Assembly (NCBI GenBank): GCA_949592205.1 | Contig: CATIUR010000002.1 | Location: forward strand, 134,056,090 to 134,120,089 | Length of the DNA: 64,000 nt | Direction: 5' to 3' | Origin: Helichrysum umbraculigerum | Taxonomy: Eukaryota; Streptophyta; Magnoliopsida; Asterales; Asteraceae | In this document: piece by piece, positions 35,546-47,897 of the stretch | How the letters are laid out: every line of letters starts with the position of its first letter | Numbering within the stretch: the first letter of the stretch is position 1 | Notes under the pieces: model-generated | What the model saw: only the letters and a program-made list of their open reading frames with translations | What the model was told of the DNA's origin: nothing | Databases searched by the model: none | Program-made: the position numbers and the translations under genes

Positions 35546-37475
35546 TGTAACATCCTCTCCGGTAGCCTGGTATTTTTCTATTTATATTTGCGTATTTAAT
35601 TGTGTTAAATAGTTTTTGCGATATAATTATTTAATTGTGAAAGTTGGTGAAATAAGTCTCAGGACTTAAAGTGAATGATGAAATGTTGCTCGTTTTAAAA
35701 TATTAAAGTTGACGGAACAATAAAATAAATTTCTTGTATTTGATGGTTAGGTTCCAGACAATAGATTTAGAGCGGGTATAAAATACCCACACTGTTAAAT
35801 GGTTAAAAAGATGGGTCGATCATTTACTTGTTACTTTACCAATTACTTTCCCCAAATTCCTTTCAAATAAACTACATAAACCCTAACCTAAATTCTAGAT
35901 TAAATCATCAACTTGAAGTGTGAATCGAAGTGTAATCTTCTACTAATATCATCATCCTCATCATCTAGTTAGTAACTTCGTGTTCATCTATCCATTGTAA
36001 GTATATATATATTGCATAAGTTCATATTCAAAATATATGAAGATTTGATTAAGTTCTTGGTTGTTATTGTTGTTAATATATGTTTGTAAACCATTAGAAA
36101 TGGGTTTTAATCAAGTTAGAAGTTAGCTACATGAGTTTTCTGCATATTTGGTTCGTATTTGGTTTTATAGATTTGAGATTCTGGGTTGTGCCATGATCGA
36201 ACTGAGTTGCTGGGTTTTTATGTTGAAGCCGATCGGCTATGCCAAAGCCGATCGGTTATACTATAAAAGCCGAACGGCTCCTTTTAGCCGATAGGCTTTG
36301 CTAGTTCAAAATCATATCAGAAATTGGACTTCGAATTAAAGTCTGAAAATTAACGGTGGAAGCCGATCGGCTATGGCTGAGCCGATCGGTTATGAGAACT
36401 AAGCCGATCGGCTATGGAGGTTGAAGCCGAACGGCTATGATCAAAAATAGAATTTAAAATAGTTAGATCCTTTGAATTGTAATTGCTATGTATAATTATA
36501 TTTGGAAACCAAATATACAAGATAATTAAGTTATGATCTAACTGTATTAGTGATTGTGTAATAGTATAAGTACTAGTGTAAAGTCGTTAGTTGTTTAAGA
36601 ATTACTTATTAATGACAAGTTCTAACTTGTGTTGTTGCGTGATGTTTCAGATACCCCAAAGACTCAATGATTAATAGCTGGGTGTGTTGACTGCAAAGGT
36701 ATCGGTGAGTGGATTCAAAACTCATCGTTTGTCTTAGTTGTAATCATTTGATTACGACGGGTAAACGTAGACTTGATTATTGAGTTGATTAGTTGTTATT
36801 GTTGATCATATGCCTATATGTGCTTTGTGTGGCCTTCGGGCATTGTTGTTAATGAGGTCAACAAGTTGATGAACTGTTGGTTGGGCTAGTGAGTTGTTGT
36901 GTGAACGGTACAGGGATGTACTTCATTAGTTGTGTGTGCTGAACTGTACCTAAGTATGATAAACACTAGCTATCGGTCTCGTCCGTTATGGCCATACGGA
37001 TATGTTTGGATAAGTGATCTTTGGGGAGCCGCCCGGGTACTAAGGTTATCCCCGGATCCGCCGATCCTCATTAAGTTGTTGTTGATTGTTGTAGTTGCGA
37101 ATACTTGTTGTAGTTAATTGGTTTAGCTAAGTTAAATGTTGAGTGTTGGATTTACTCACTTAGCTATGTGCTAATCCCTCGTTGTTACTTCCTGCAGACT
37201 TTTGTTATATGCATACGGGTGGGTAGCAGGAAGGTCAAACCTTGGAAGCATGGAATGTTTGATATTCAAGCTACTCTGATTATTTTTGTAACAACTCAGT
37301 TTAGTTCATATAATACCCGTCATGCTAGTCTTTTGAACAAGTGTTAAATCGTAGTAACTTAACCATCTAAAATGTTTTAATACTTTAGAATATTATGTAA
37401 CCATGTCTTGCGTTTTATTTACTTACGCTTCCGTATTATCTATAATATTATTAGTATAGAATGAGGGGTGTTATA
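35546..37475 (+). repeat. 5' LTR of element E (1930 bp)
   Basis: It starts TGTAACATCCTCTCC and ends GGGGTGTTATA. A palindromic TATA box, GGGTATAAAATACCC, is at 35774-35788. A GTAAGT donor-like site lies at 35997, the AGCCGATCGGCT array at 36225-36442, and a GTTTCAG acceptor-like site near 36650. Confidence 0.95.
36225..36442 (+). repeat. AGCCGATCGGCTATG palindrome array in E LTR
   Basis: Eight or nine copies of AGCCGATCGGCT and near variants (AGCCGAACGGCT, AGCCGATAGGCT), often followed by ATG or TAT, in two clusters. The same array is in the 3' LTR at 42927-43144. Confidence 0.9.
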
Positions 37476-37478
37476 AAT

Positions 37479-37490
37479 TGGTATCAGAGC
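37479..37490 (+). other. Primer-binding site of E (initiator Met tRNA)
   Basis: TGGTATCAGAGC, three bases after the 5' LTR. Confidence 0.95.
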
Positions 37491-37650
37491 ATAGTTTTGG
37501 GATAATTGTTCATTGTTGAATGATCAATCCCAAAACCGGAGCATGATATATCAAACATTCTTTGGTATGGGATTAGTATTGTTTGATGGCAGTTAGTATT
37601 TAGATGCTAACGATTAACAAAAGTTTAAGTGTTGTGTTGAATTTCAGAAA

Positions 37651-40600
37651 TGGCAGATAACGAACCACCGACCACCAACCCCAACAATGCCTCCAGGATT
37701 TCGCTCCTCACTTAGAGACTAATACCGAGCAACACGATCATAATGGTACTTCTCAACCAACCGGACACCAATCTAACCGAGACGAGTATATTCATGAGAT
37801 GGAAGACGAGTTGGTATTTCTTAGGGAATTCAAGAGGAAAGCTGAGGAAGCTGCGACTAGACAGTTATTTCAGCAAGCCCCAGTCTTTGGTTCTGGTTCA
37901 TCCTCTCAAGTGGAAAAGAAGTGTTCATACAAGACTTTTATGGCGAGTCGACCACCAGAATTTCAGGGAAGTAAAAACCCTACAGTAACGTTAAATTGGC
38001 TTAGGGATATGGAACGCAAGTTTGATGTGACTTGTTGTGAGGAGGAACTTAAGGTCAAATATGCGGTTCAATGCTTGAAGGACGAGGCTATGGTTTGGTG
38101 GGATTCCGTTACCGGACACATGATGCAACAACAAAAGGAATCTATTAATTGGTCTCAATTTCATCAGGCTGTGCGTAACCAATATTGTTCGGATTTTGAT
38201 ATTGCTAGGATTCGGAGAGAGTTTGTGAATCTTCGATTGAAGGATGACATGACTATTGATGAACTAATCTCGCAGTTTACGGATAAGCTTAGGTTTGTGC
38301 AACAATGGGTTCCGGATGAGAAAACGCAAATCGAACAATTCGTGGATACCTTACCGGATAACTATCGTACGGTTGTGAGATTGGCTAAGGATTTAACGCA
38401 TGCATTCAATCTTGCAAGATCCGCCGATAGTGATTTAAGTGGTTTGAGATTATGGCAAGGAAAGGATACAAGTTTCTCTAAGGCAAGAACTGAATCGTCG
38501 GGTAGGAATAAATCTAAGTGGCAAGGGAATCGACAAGGTGGTAAGAAATTTGTTGGAAGAAGTAGTTCTTCGGGAAGTTATAATAGTTCCAACAGTTCCA
38601 ACTGGTGTAGTTCGTGTAGGTCTCGGCATGATGGTCCGTGTACGGTTAAGACGAACAAATGTATGAAGTGTGGTGAATTAGGTCATGAGATAAAAAGTTG
38701 CCGTTATCCAAATTTTGTTTGTTGGACTTGTAAGAAAGAGGGGCATAGGGTTGGTCAATGTCCTGAGGCAAAGTCGACGGGGTCGGGTTCGGTTGGGAGT
38801 TCGGGATCTTCCGGTCAGAAAAGAAAGAACCCTCCTCCAGCAACTAGTAGGGCTTTCCAGATGACGGTTGATGAGGCCGTGCATACTGAAGATGTTATCA
38901 CCGGTACATTTCTTATAAACTCTGTACCTGCACGTGTATTGTTTGATTCGGGTGCTAATTGTACTTTCATTTCTGTGCAATTTTGTGATAAGTTGAAATT
39001 AGCCCCTACTGTGATAACAAAGCCTATAGAAGTAGAAATAGTTAGTGGTAAGTTAGTTCCTGTTACCACCTCGGTGACTGGAGTTAATATTACTATTGAT
39101 GATCATGTATTTCCTATTTCCTTCTTGTTGATGCCAATCCCTAGTTTCGATGTAATAATTGGTATGGATTGGTTGAGTCATTATAAGGCTAGTATTGATT
39201 GTCATCGGAAGTTGGTTAGGATCCCAATCTCCGAAGGGTCATATGTTGTGGCTCGAGGAGAACGGGATGGTGTAGCTATTCCTTTGATTTCTTTGATGAA
39301 AGCTAGGAAGTCATTGTCAAAAGGTTGCGAGTCATACCTAGCCTATGTAGTCGATGCTAAAATTGAAAGGAAAACTGTTTCGGATGTTCCAGTTGTTTGT
39401 GAGTACCCTGAAGTGTTTCCCGATGAATTGCCTGGGTTACCACCAGTTAGGAAAGTAGAATACAGAATTGATCTTGTTCCGGGTTCGTCGCCAATTGCTA
39501 AAGCTCCCTATAGGTTAGCTCCTTCTGAGATCCGTGAAATGATGAATCAAATTCAGGAGTTGTTGGATAAAGGTTTTATCAGACCTAGTTCCTCGCCGTG
39601 GGGTGCACCAGTATTATTCGTGAAAAAGAAAGACGGGTCGTTGCGCATGTGTATTGATTATAGAGAGTTGAACAAGAGAACGGTAAAGAATAAGTATCCT
39701 CTTCCTAGAATAGATGACTTGTTTGACCAGTTACAGGGTTCTTCAGTGTATTCTAAAATTGATCTGAGGTCGGGTTATCATCAGGTTCGTGTTTGTGAAG
39801 AAGATATACCTAAAACTGCTTTTCGAACCAGGTACGGTCATTATGAATTTCTGGTTATGCCTTTTGGTTTGACGAATGCTCCAGCGGTATTTATGGATTT
39901 GATGAACCGTGTGTGTCGACCATTTTTAGATCAATTTGTTATTGTTTTCATTGATGATATACTTATTTATTCGAAATCTGAAACTGAGCATGCTAAGCAT
40001 TTGAGATTGGTTCTTGAAACATTGAGACGGGAACAGTTGTATGCAAAGTTTTCCAAATGTGAATTCTGGATTTGAGAAGTTCAGTTTTTGGGTCATATAA
40101 TTTGTCGAGATGGTGTGAAAGTAGATCCATCAAAGATTTCAGCTGTGATGAATTGGAATGCGCCGAAATCTGTTTCTGAGATAAGAAGTTTCCTTGGGTT
40201 AGCGGGATATTATCGGAAATTTATTAAAGATTTCTCTAAGATAGCCGGTCCGTTAACTAAGTTAACCCGTAAAGAGGAGAAGTATGTTTGGACTGAGCAA
40301 CAGGAACAAGCTTTTCAGACATTGAAACAATTGTTGTGTCAGACACCGATTTTAGCATTACCAGAAGGTACTGATGACTTTGTGGTTTATTGCGACGCTT
40401 CATATTCGGGTTTGGGTTGTGTTTTAATGCAAAGGGATAGAGTTATCGCTTATGCTTCGCGACAGTTGAAACCGCATGAGAAGAATTATCCTACGCATGA
40501 TTTAGAACTCGCCACAGTTGTATTTGCCCTAAAACTTTGGAGACATTATTTATATGGGACTCGATGTGTTGTTTGTACCGATCACAAGAGTTTACAGTAT

Positions 40601-42238
40601 GTGTTCTCTCAGAAAGAATTGAATATGCGACAGAGACGATGGTTGGAATTGATAAAAGATTATGACTGTGAAATTAGAAACCATCCGGGCAAAGCTAATG
40701 TGGTAACCGATGCTTTAAGTCGAAAGAATACTCCTGAACGAGCTTTCTATTTAAAAGTGAATGTTTCCTTGGATTTGATCGATCAAATTAAAGTTATGCA
40801 ACTTGAGGCATTGAAGGATCAGAATTTGAAATCGGAAATCATGTTAAAACGCAAGGATGAATTAGTTGATGATGCAAGGGGATTAAAGACTTATCAGTCT
40901 CGTGTTTGGATTCCTTCTATGGGTGGTATTCGGGATTTGATTTTGAATGAAGCTCATAAGTCCCGAATGTCTATTCATCCGGGTAGTACTCGAATGTATA
41001 ATGATTTGAAACCGTTGTATTGGTGGCCAACGATGAAAACCGACATTGCAAAGTTTGTGGGATCTTGTCATATTTGTGCTCAGGTCAAAGCAGAACATCA
41101 AAAACCGTATGGGTCGTTAAAACAGTTGGAGATACCTGAGTGGAAGTGGGATAACATAACTATGGATTTTGTGACTAAGCTACCGCGTACTGCTCGAGGC
41201 AATGATATGATTTGGGTGATAGTGGATCGATTGACAAAAAGCGCACATTTTCTTGCTACGAGTGAGACAACATCGTTGACTAAACTTGCTCAGTTATATG
41301 TTAATGAAATCGTCTCCAGACATGGTATTCCTTTATCGATTGTGTCAGATAGAGATACTCGTTTTGCTTCTCGTTTTTGGCAAAGTCTACAACAAGAGTT
41401 GGGTTCACGGGTAAATCTTAGCACAGCTTATCATCCTCAGACAGATGGTCAGTCAGAACGTACGATTCAAACTCTAGAGGATATGCTTCGTGCTTGCATT
41501 CTGGAATATGGAGGGTCATGGGATTCACATCTTCCGTTGGTTGAATTTACTTATAACAATTCGTACCATTCTAGTATTAGAATGCCTCCGTATGAAATGT
41601 TGTATGGTCGTCGTTGTCGCACACCTACTTGTTGGTTAGAGGCAGGTGAGAAACAGTTTGCTGGACCCGACATTGTACAAATAACCGCTGACAAAGTTGC
41701 TATCGCACGTGAGAAGTTGAAAGCCGCAAGAGATAGGCAGAAACAGTATGCGGATCCTAAAAGACGACCGGTTGTATTTTCCGAAGGTGAATTAGTGTAT
41801 CTTAAAGTTTCTCCGTGGAAAGGGGTGATTAGATTCGGAAAACGTGGAAAGTTGGCACCTAGGTACATTGGTCCATTCAAGATTCGACAAGTTGTAAATG
41901 ATTAGTCGATGGCATTGGATCTTCCTCCCGAACTCTCTGGTATTCATGACACGTTTAATGTATGCTACTTGAGAAAGTGTAATATCGAGGATCAGTCGCA
42001 AATTCTTCCGTTGAAAGATTTGAGGGTTGATCAAACTCAGAAATTGGTTGAAGAACCGGTTGAAATTGTTGATCGAAAGATTACTAAACTTAGGAAGAAA
42101 CAAATTCCTATGGTGTTAGTTAAATGGAGACATAGTTTAGGTTCCAACCTAACATGGGAGAGCGAGGAGTCGATGAAATCCAGATATCCTGGATTGTTTG
42201 TTGATGTTGAGATTTCGGGGACGAAATCTCCTTAAGGA
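37651..42238 (+). pseudogene. Gag-pol polyprotein of element E with one frameshift and two stops
   Basis: The likely start is the ATG at 37651. A one-base shift near 37695-37705 moves the frame to that read from 37799. Counted from 37799: gag; CCHC knuckles near residues 287 and 305; protease LFDSGANCTF near 380 with intact D-S-G; RT with FIDDILIYS near 717. A TGA at 40073 lies between RT and the connection domain, where A and F have Arg. RNase H follows, then integrase with the HHCC finger (about 40950-41090) and core acidic residues near 41163 and 41340. A TAG at 41903 precedes the last segment, 41909-42235, whose VEIVDRK and LVKWRHSLGSNLTWE parts are chromodomain-like and may steer integration to heterochromatin. 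The product cannot be made whole without readthrough. Confidence 0.93.
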
Positions 42239-42247
42239 GGGGAGATT

Positions 42248-44177
42248 TGTAACATCCTCTCCGGTAGCCTGGTATTTTTCTATTTATATTTGCGTATTTA
42301 ATTGTGTTAAATAGTTTTTGCGATATAATTGTTTAATTGTGAAAGTTGGTGAAATAAGTCTCAGGACTTAAAGTGAATGATGAAATGTTGCTCGTTTTAA
42401 AATATTAAAGTTGACGGAACAATAAAATAAATTTCTTGTATTTGATGGTTAGGTTCCAGACAATAGATTTAGAGCGGGTATAAAATACCCACACTGTTAA
42501 ATGGTTAAAAAGATGGGTCGATCATTTACTTGTTACTTTACCAATTACTTTCCCCAAATTCCTTTCAAATAAACTACATAAACCCTAACCTAAATTCTAG
42601 ATTAAATCATCAACTTGAAGTGTGAATCGAAGTGTAATCTTCTACTAATATCATCATCCTCATCATCTAGTTAGTAACTTCGTGTTCATCTATCCATTGT
42701 AAGTATATATATATTGCATAAGTTCATATTCAAAATATATTAAGATTTGATTAAGTTCTTGGTTGTTATTGTTGTTAATATATGTTTGTAAACCATTAGA
42801 AATGGGTTTTAATCAAGTTAGAAGTTAGCTACATGAGTTTTCTGCATATTTGGTTCGTATTTGGTTTTATAGATTTGAGATTCTGGGTTGTGCCATGATC
42901 GAACTGAGTTGCTGGGTTTTTATGTTGAAGCCGATCGGCTATGCCAAAGCCGATCGGTTATACTATAAAAGCCGAACGGCTCCTTTTAGCCGATAGGCTT
43001 TGCTAGTTCAAAATCATATCAGAAATTGGACTTCGAATTAAAGTCTGAAAATTAACAGTGGAAGCCGATCGGCTATGGCTGAGCCGATCGGTTATGAGAA
43101 CTAAGCCGATCGGCTATGGAGGTTGAAGCCGAACGGCTATGATCAAAAATAGAATTTAAAATAGTTAGATCCTTTGAATTGTAATTGCTATGTATAATTA
43201 TATTTGGAAACCAAATATACAAGATAATTAAGTTATGATCTAACTGTATTAGTGATTGTGTAATAGTATAAGTACTAGTGTAAAGTCGTTAGTTGTTTAA
43301 GAATTACTTATTAATGACAAGTTCTAACTTGTGTTGTTGCGTCATGTTTCAGATACCCCAAAGACTTAGTGATTAATAGCTGGGTGTGTTGACTGCAAAG
43401 GTATCGGTGAGTGGATTCAAAACTCATCGTTTGTCTTAGTTGTAATCATTTGATTACGACGGGTAAACGTAGACTTGATTATTGAGTTGATTAGTTGTTA
43501 TTGTTGATCATATGCCTATATGTGCTTTGTGTGGCCTTCGGGCATTGTTGTTAATGAGGTCAACAAGTTGATGAACTGTTGGTTGGGCTAGTGAGTTGTT
43601 GTGTGAACGGTACAGGGATGTACTTCATTAGTTGTGTGTGCTGAACTGTACCTAAGTATGATAAACACTAGCTATCGGTCTCGTCCGTTATGGCCATACG
43701 GATATGTTTGGATAAGTGATCTTTGGGGAGCCGCCCGGGTACTAAGGTTATCCCCGGATCCGCCGATCCTCATTAAGTTGTTGTTGATTGTTGTAGTTGC
43801 GAATACTTGTTGTAGTTAATTGGTTTAGCTAAGTTAAATGTTGAGTGTTGGATTTACTCACTTAGCTATGTGCTAATCCCTCGTTGTTACTTCCTGCAGA
43901 CTTTTGTTATATGCATACGGGTGGGTAGCAGGAAGGTCAAACCTTGGAAGCATGGAATGTTTGATATTCAAGCTACTCTGATTATTTTTGTAACAACTCA
44001 GTTTAGTTCATATAATACCCGTCATGCTAGTCTTTTGAACAAGTGTTAAATCGTAGTAACTTAACCATCTAAAATGTTTTAATACTTTAGAATATTATGT
44101 AACCATGTCTTGCGTTTTATTTACTTACGCTTCCGTATTATCTATAATATTATTAGTATAGAATGAGGGGTGTTATA
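42248..44177 (+). repeat. 3' LTR of element E (1930 bp)
   Basis: Same length as the 5' LTR with about six substitutions. The purine-rich AAGGAGGGGAGATT directly upstream (42234-42247) is the polypurine tract. Confidence 0.95.
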
Positions 44178-44578
44178 GAATGTTAATAACTCAATGAGAT
44201 TTTAACATACATTTATGATGAATATGAGTTATTATACACTAATAACATATATAAGCTAAAATATTCATCATAAATGAATGTTTAAGTTGTAATTTTTATA
44301 ACATACATTTCAAATGAGTGTTAACTTTATGAAAAATTTGATTTTGAGAACTTTTTTGTGTAAAACGTTAAATAACTGCAGGTTTGTTTGATTATTGATG
44401 TATATGATCGATTTATTTGTATTTTGTTTTATATATATCTCAATTTTGTACTCAATTGAATGAATTTGTGATCTTTTATAATGGGTTTCTACATTTTTCT
44501 TCATGAAATCTATTTTCAACATTTTTTTGATTGAATCTAACAATAGTTAATCAATCTTGCTCAACGAGTTGTGTATTA

Positions 44579-44775
44579 CTCCCTCCGTCCCAAAATTATT
44601 ATCTACCAACAAAAAGCACACAGTTTAATAAAAGTGGGACTACAACAGTTTTCAACCACTCAAATAGAATATGCACCCACTAAACTCTCTTCTTATTGGT
44701 TGAAATGGGAAGTGGACAATTATTTTGGGACGTCCCAAAAAGGAAAGATGGACTATAATTTTGGGACGGAGGTAG
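44579..44775. mobile_element. Stowaway MITE (Tc1/mariner)
   Basis: Terminal repeats CTCCCTCCGTCCCAAAATTA and the inverse ATTTTGGGACGGAGGTAG bound 197 bp; TA on both sides is the target duplication. CTCCCTCCGTCCC is the standard plant Stowaway terminus. Confidence 0.95.
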
Positions 44776-44794
44776 TATGATTTTTGAGTTTATG

Positions 44795-46877
44795 TGAAAC
44801 ACCCCGAAACGTGAACAAAATTTTTTTTTTTTTTTTTTTTAAACATAACACCTCTAATTCCTTGTACTTACTTATTGTGGTCCCAAAACACTGGCTATTA
44901 CATTACTTAATTATAATCAACACTCAAAAACGAAAGTTGCTGGACACAGGCTGAATCTGGCCGGATTTAAGGGAATCCGCCGGATTCCCCACTCTTTCAG
45001 ACTCAACTTTTGACCAGAACTGAAACTAAGCAATCCGGTTTTGAATACGCTCCGGAATCCGCCCGGATTCATGGCAATCGGCCGGATTCCCATGAATCCG
45101 CCGGATTCCCAGTTCCAGCAGCAGAATCCAGAGTTGCACATTTTGATACCAAAACTCGAACTTTAACAACGCATAACTTTTAATCTATAATACCTGGGAT
45201 CGCCAAATTTTGCAGACACATTTAAAATGGTCAAATAAACATATCTCAACTTTTACTTTTCCAAAATTTCTCGTTTTGACCCGTTTTGACACTTAAACTC
45301 GTTTTCGACCATTTTAACCAAAAATATGAACATATCAAATTCTAAAATACATCAAATATGACTTCCAGCTTTTGACTACACATTTCAACTTGACTTTAGA
45401 ACTTATGAGAACCAAAACCATTAACTTTCGACAACATTGACCCATTTTGACACTTAAGCACTTAGTGACCCATTTGGGCACCAACTTGACCCACTTCAAT
45501 CTTTGACTAACCAATAGCATTCATTCTTACTCAGTTGACTTTTAAAAGTCAAACAAAACACTTTTCATTCACATTCACTTAAACATTAACATTTCCAAGT
45601 CTCACTACATTTAGCTTTAACCAAAACATCAACTTTCACAAGTGAGACTTACTAACTTTTACAAGATTAACTAAAACCTTAAACTTTACAAACGGGGGTG
45701 TTATTGTATCGTAAGCATGATCAAAAGGGATAAAACTCATTACCAACCAAGCAATGAGCTCCACCACTAGCTTTCCATAACCTTCTTTCCCGATTCCTCC
45801 TTTACCTTACTTGAACTTCCTGAAACATGTTAAACACAACGAATAAGCATAAATGCTTAGTAAGTAAATGGACTCTAACAATTAAAATCATCAACAAGTT
45901 AAGGATCCATAACATCTAACATGCCGAATTCCTAAGAATTGACATTAAACTAAGCTAATGACAAAGTCATTACTTAGATACCACCAAGCGAATGATAAAT
46001 CACTCCTTGGTTCCACATGTCCATATACTTACCTTTTTCACTTGCACAACAAATACTTGAACTCTTGCACACTTGATCACCTATTCACACAACCACATAG
46101 TCACTTAACATTTACATATTTAACTAACTCTTTCTTACTTCTTACCTGTGAATTATATGTTAAATCCCATAACATCTAATAATCTAACATAAGTCCCATA
46201 TAATTAATATCTAATCACATGTAAAATGGGTAATTAACATTTCTTCTTATCATTACTATCACAAATCACCAAGAACTTAGCTTCTTAGTGATCTTACCTA
46301 TACATAATCAATTCAATTACCCATAAAACACATGATTAGAGATTAACAATACAACTAACATAAATTATATGTTCTTTCTAACTTAAACATGTATATAGAA
46401 CTTAATTACATTCAATAACCCACTTACCCATCAATTTCACTAACTTAGGGTTTTATGTTCTTAAACCCTAACTCAAATTAAACAAAGAGGGAGTTAATTC
46501 TTACCTTAGAAAAGTTGAATTGAAACTTATAAACTTCAATTAAATCAAAACCCTAGCTCAACTTGATCTTGTTCTTCTTCTTTTTCCCTCCCAAATCGCC
46601 ACACACACACACATGTACGTATTGCACTTTTTAATTTCTGCTTATAGAAGGAATGAGAAGTTACAGGGGTTTTATCTACAATATTATCACATTAAACCCT
46701 CCATCTTTGCTAATATGACAGTTTCTACCCTCTAACTCAAGTTTCTTTACATAGTTAGTTTCACTAACTAATTCTAACACATAACAATTATTTCACATAA
46801 CATAATATTATATACATATAATTAAATAACTAGATGCATATAATATAGTTTAAACTTACAAAATTTGGGGCGTTACA
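44795..46877 (-). mobile_element. Solo LTR of the F family (2083 bp)
   Basis: The plus strand reads TGAAACACCCCGAAACG at the left and GGGGCGTTACA at the right; the 5-bp duplication TTATG is at 44790-44794 and 46878-46882. It matches the LTR of element F (62613-64000) closely and in the same orientation. Minus-strand landmarks: AG|GTAAGAATT donor-like site at 46504, ATGTTTCAG acceptor-like site near 45829, palindrome array at 44950-45115. Apparent short frames in it recur in both copies and lack support. Confidence 0.93.
44950..45115 (-). repeat. GAATCCGCCGGATTC palindrome array in F-family LTR
   Basis: Doublet GAATCTGGCCGGATTT-AAGG-GAATCCGCCGGATTCC followed by three further palindromes. The F 5' LTR has the same array at 62767-62935 with a more perfect first element. 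Confidence 0.88.
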
Positions 46878-47100
46878 TTATGTTTGCAAGTTTCAAGCTT
46901 TAATTTGATGAATTTAAGATGAAAATCACGTTTTTAGTTGTTTTTTATTAACATGCTTTTAAAATGCATGTTAACGTGCTGGGAGGTGATTTCAAGTTAT
47001 TTACAAAAATGCCACCGCGTTGACTTTTGAGTTGACCAGAATGTGTGGCTGAGAATAGCTTCCCTCCTTCCCCAATTCTTTTACTTCCCTATTGATCTCC

Positions 47101-47103
<3 letters not shown>

Positions 47104-47145
<42 letters not shown>

Positions 47146-47881
47146 ACAATATAAAAATGCTTATATCTATTGTACTTAAAGTAAAATTATAATAGTAAAT
47201 TTTGTTATATATAATTTGTTTAAAAAGTACATAAAAATAAAATAGATATAGATATTATATTAAAATTAAATCATTTATATATTATACTAATCGAGTCGAG
47301 CTCGAATTCTATATGTTAGGCTCAAAACGAGCCGAACACGAGCTCTTTGAATTCTTCTCGAGTCGAGTTCGAGCTCGATTCGTTTACACCTTAGTCACTT
47401 GAGTCAAACGGGTAAAAAAAAACTTTAACAGTTAATCATTAATAACTATAAAATTTTAAAATTAATAATACAATACCTAGCTATTACATCTATATCTAAA
47501 TTCAATACTAATAGGTCGTTAATTCCAACCAATACATACATTATTTAATTAAATAAAACTTAAAAAAAATATAAATACCCCCTAAATTGTATGATTGGCA
47601 GGTCACCTGACACAAACCCGACCTGAACTTTTTTTGAGATCGTTGGTTGGTGTGTCGACAAATTAATGGGTCAAAACTCAAAAATCTTGTCCCAAACCTG
47701 TTCTTTTTCGGGTTGAATTCGGATGATTTCGGGTCGTGCCGGATAGTCCAAGATGAACCTCTAGCTAATTAAATGTAGTCAAGAAAATATAGTTACATAT
47801 ACGGCTGAATTGAATTGAAGTCAAGAAATTATAAAATAAATACGAATTGAAGTCAATAAATTATATATATAAAAAAAAAAC
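47104..47881. other. (TA)n tract, end of outer element and minisatellite
   Basis: 47104-47143 is the right TA tract. 47144-47390 is the right arm of the outer inverted-repeat element. 47560-47760 carries GACCTGA/GGGTCAA minisatellite words. No gene. Confidence 0.65.
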
Positions 47882-47897
47882 CTCTATTACAATAGTT
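47882..47897. repeat. Target-site duplication of the LINE, left copy
   Basis: CTCTATTACAATAGTT occurs here and at 56904-56919, immediately outside the LINE ends. Confidence 0.93.

Larger units (their letters stand above)
35546..44177 (+). mobile_element. Complete Ty3/gypsy chromovirus E (8632 bp)
   Basis: LTRs of identical length (1930 bp) at 35546-37475 and 42248-44177, primer-binding site at 37479-37490, a gag-pol frame with chromodomain-like end, and a polypurine tract before 42248. The 5-bp duplication GAATG is at 35541-35545 and 44178-44182. LTRs differ by about six substitutions. LTR ends are TG...TA, not the usual TG...CA, at both copies. Domain order and chromodomain put it among chromoviruses, probably Tekay/Del. 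Confidence 0.95.
34915..47103. mobile_element. TA-microsatellite-flanked element, host of E, a Stowaway and a solo LTR
   Basis: The left end GGGAAGGATCAAGAGGGAAG and the right end (reverse complement GGGGAGATCAATAGGGAAG) continue as an imperfect inverted repeat of about 65-70 bp, including GGGAAGGAGGGAAG and TCAGCCAC on both sides. Both ends sit directly against TA tracts, as in plant elements that insert into (TA)n. Its own sequence, after removal of insertions, is 34915-35545, 44183-44578, 44778-44794 and 46883-47103; it is AT-rich and non-coding, with repeated TAATATTCATCATAAATGAATG hairpin arms split here by E. Confidence 0.7.
34301..47390. mobile_element. Outer inverted-repeat DNA element hosting a nest of insertions
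   Basis: The left end GGTGTAAATG (34301) and the right end CGTTTACACC (47390) are near-inverted copies, and both are followed inwards by clusters of CGAGCTC/CTCGAG words (34320-34460 and 47290-47385). The middle is occupied by the TA-flanked element. I could not define a clear target duplication, so the superfamily is open. Confidence 0.5.

Noticed and set aside
36932..37117. 61-codon frame in both LTRs of E (also 43634-43819)
   Set aside because: The identity of the copies reflects LTR identity. No domain, signal or codon-use support.
45335..46179. Short frames in the F-family LTR (repeated at 63149-63993)
   Set aside because: They recur only because the LTR recurs; no recognisable protein features.
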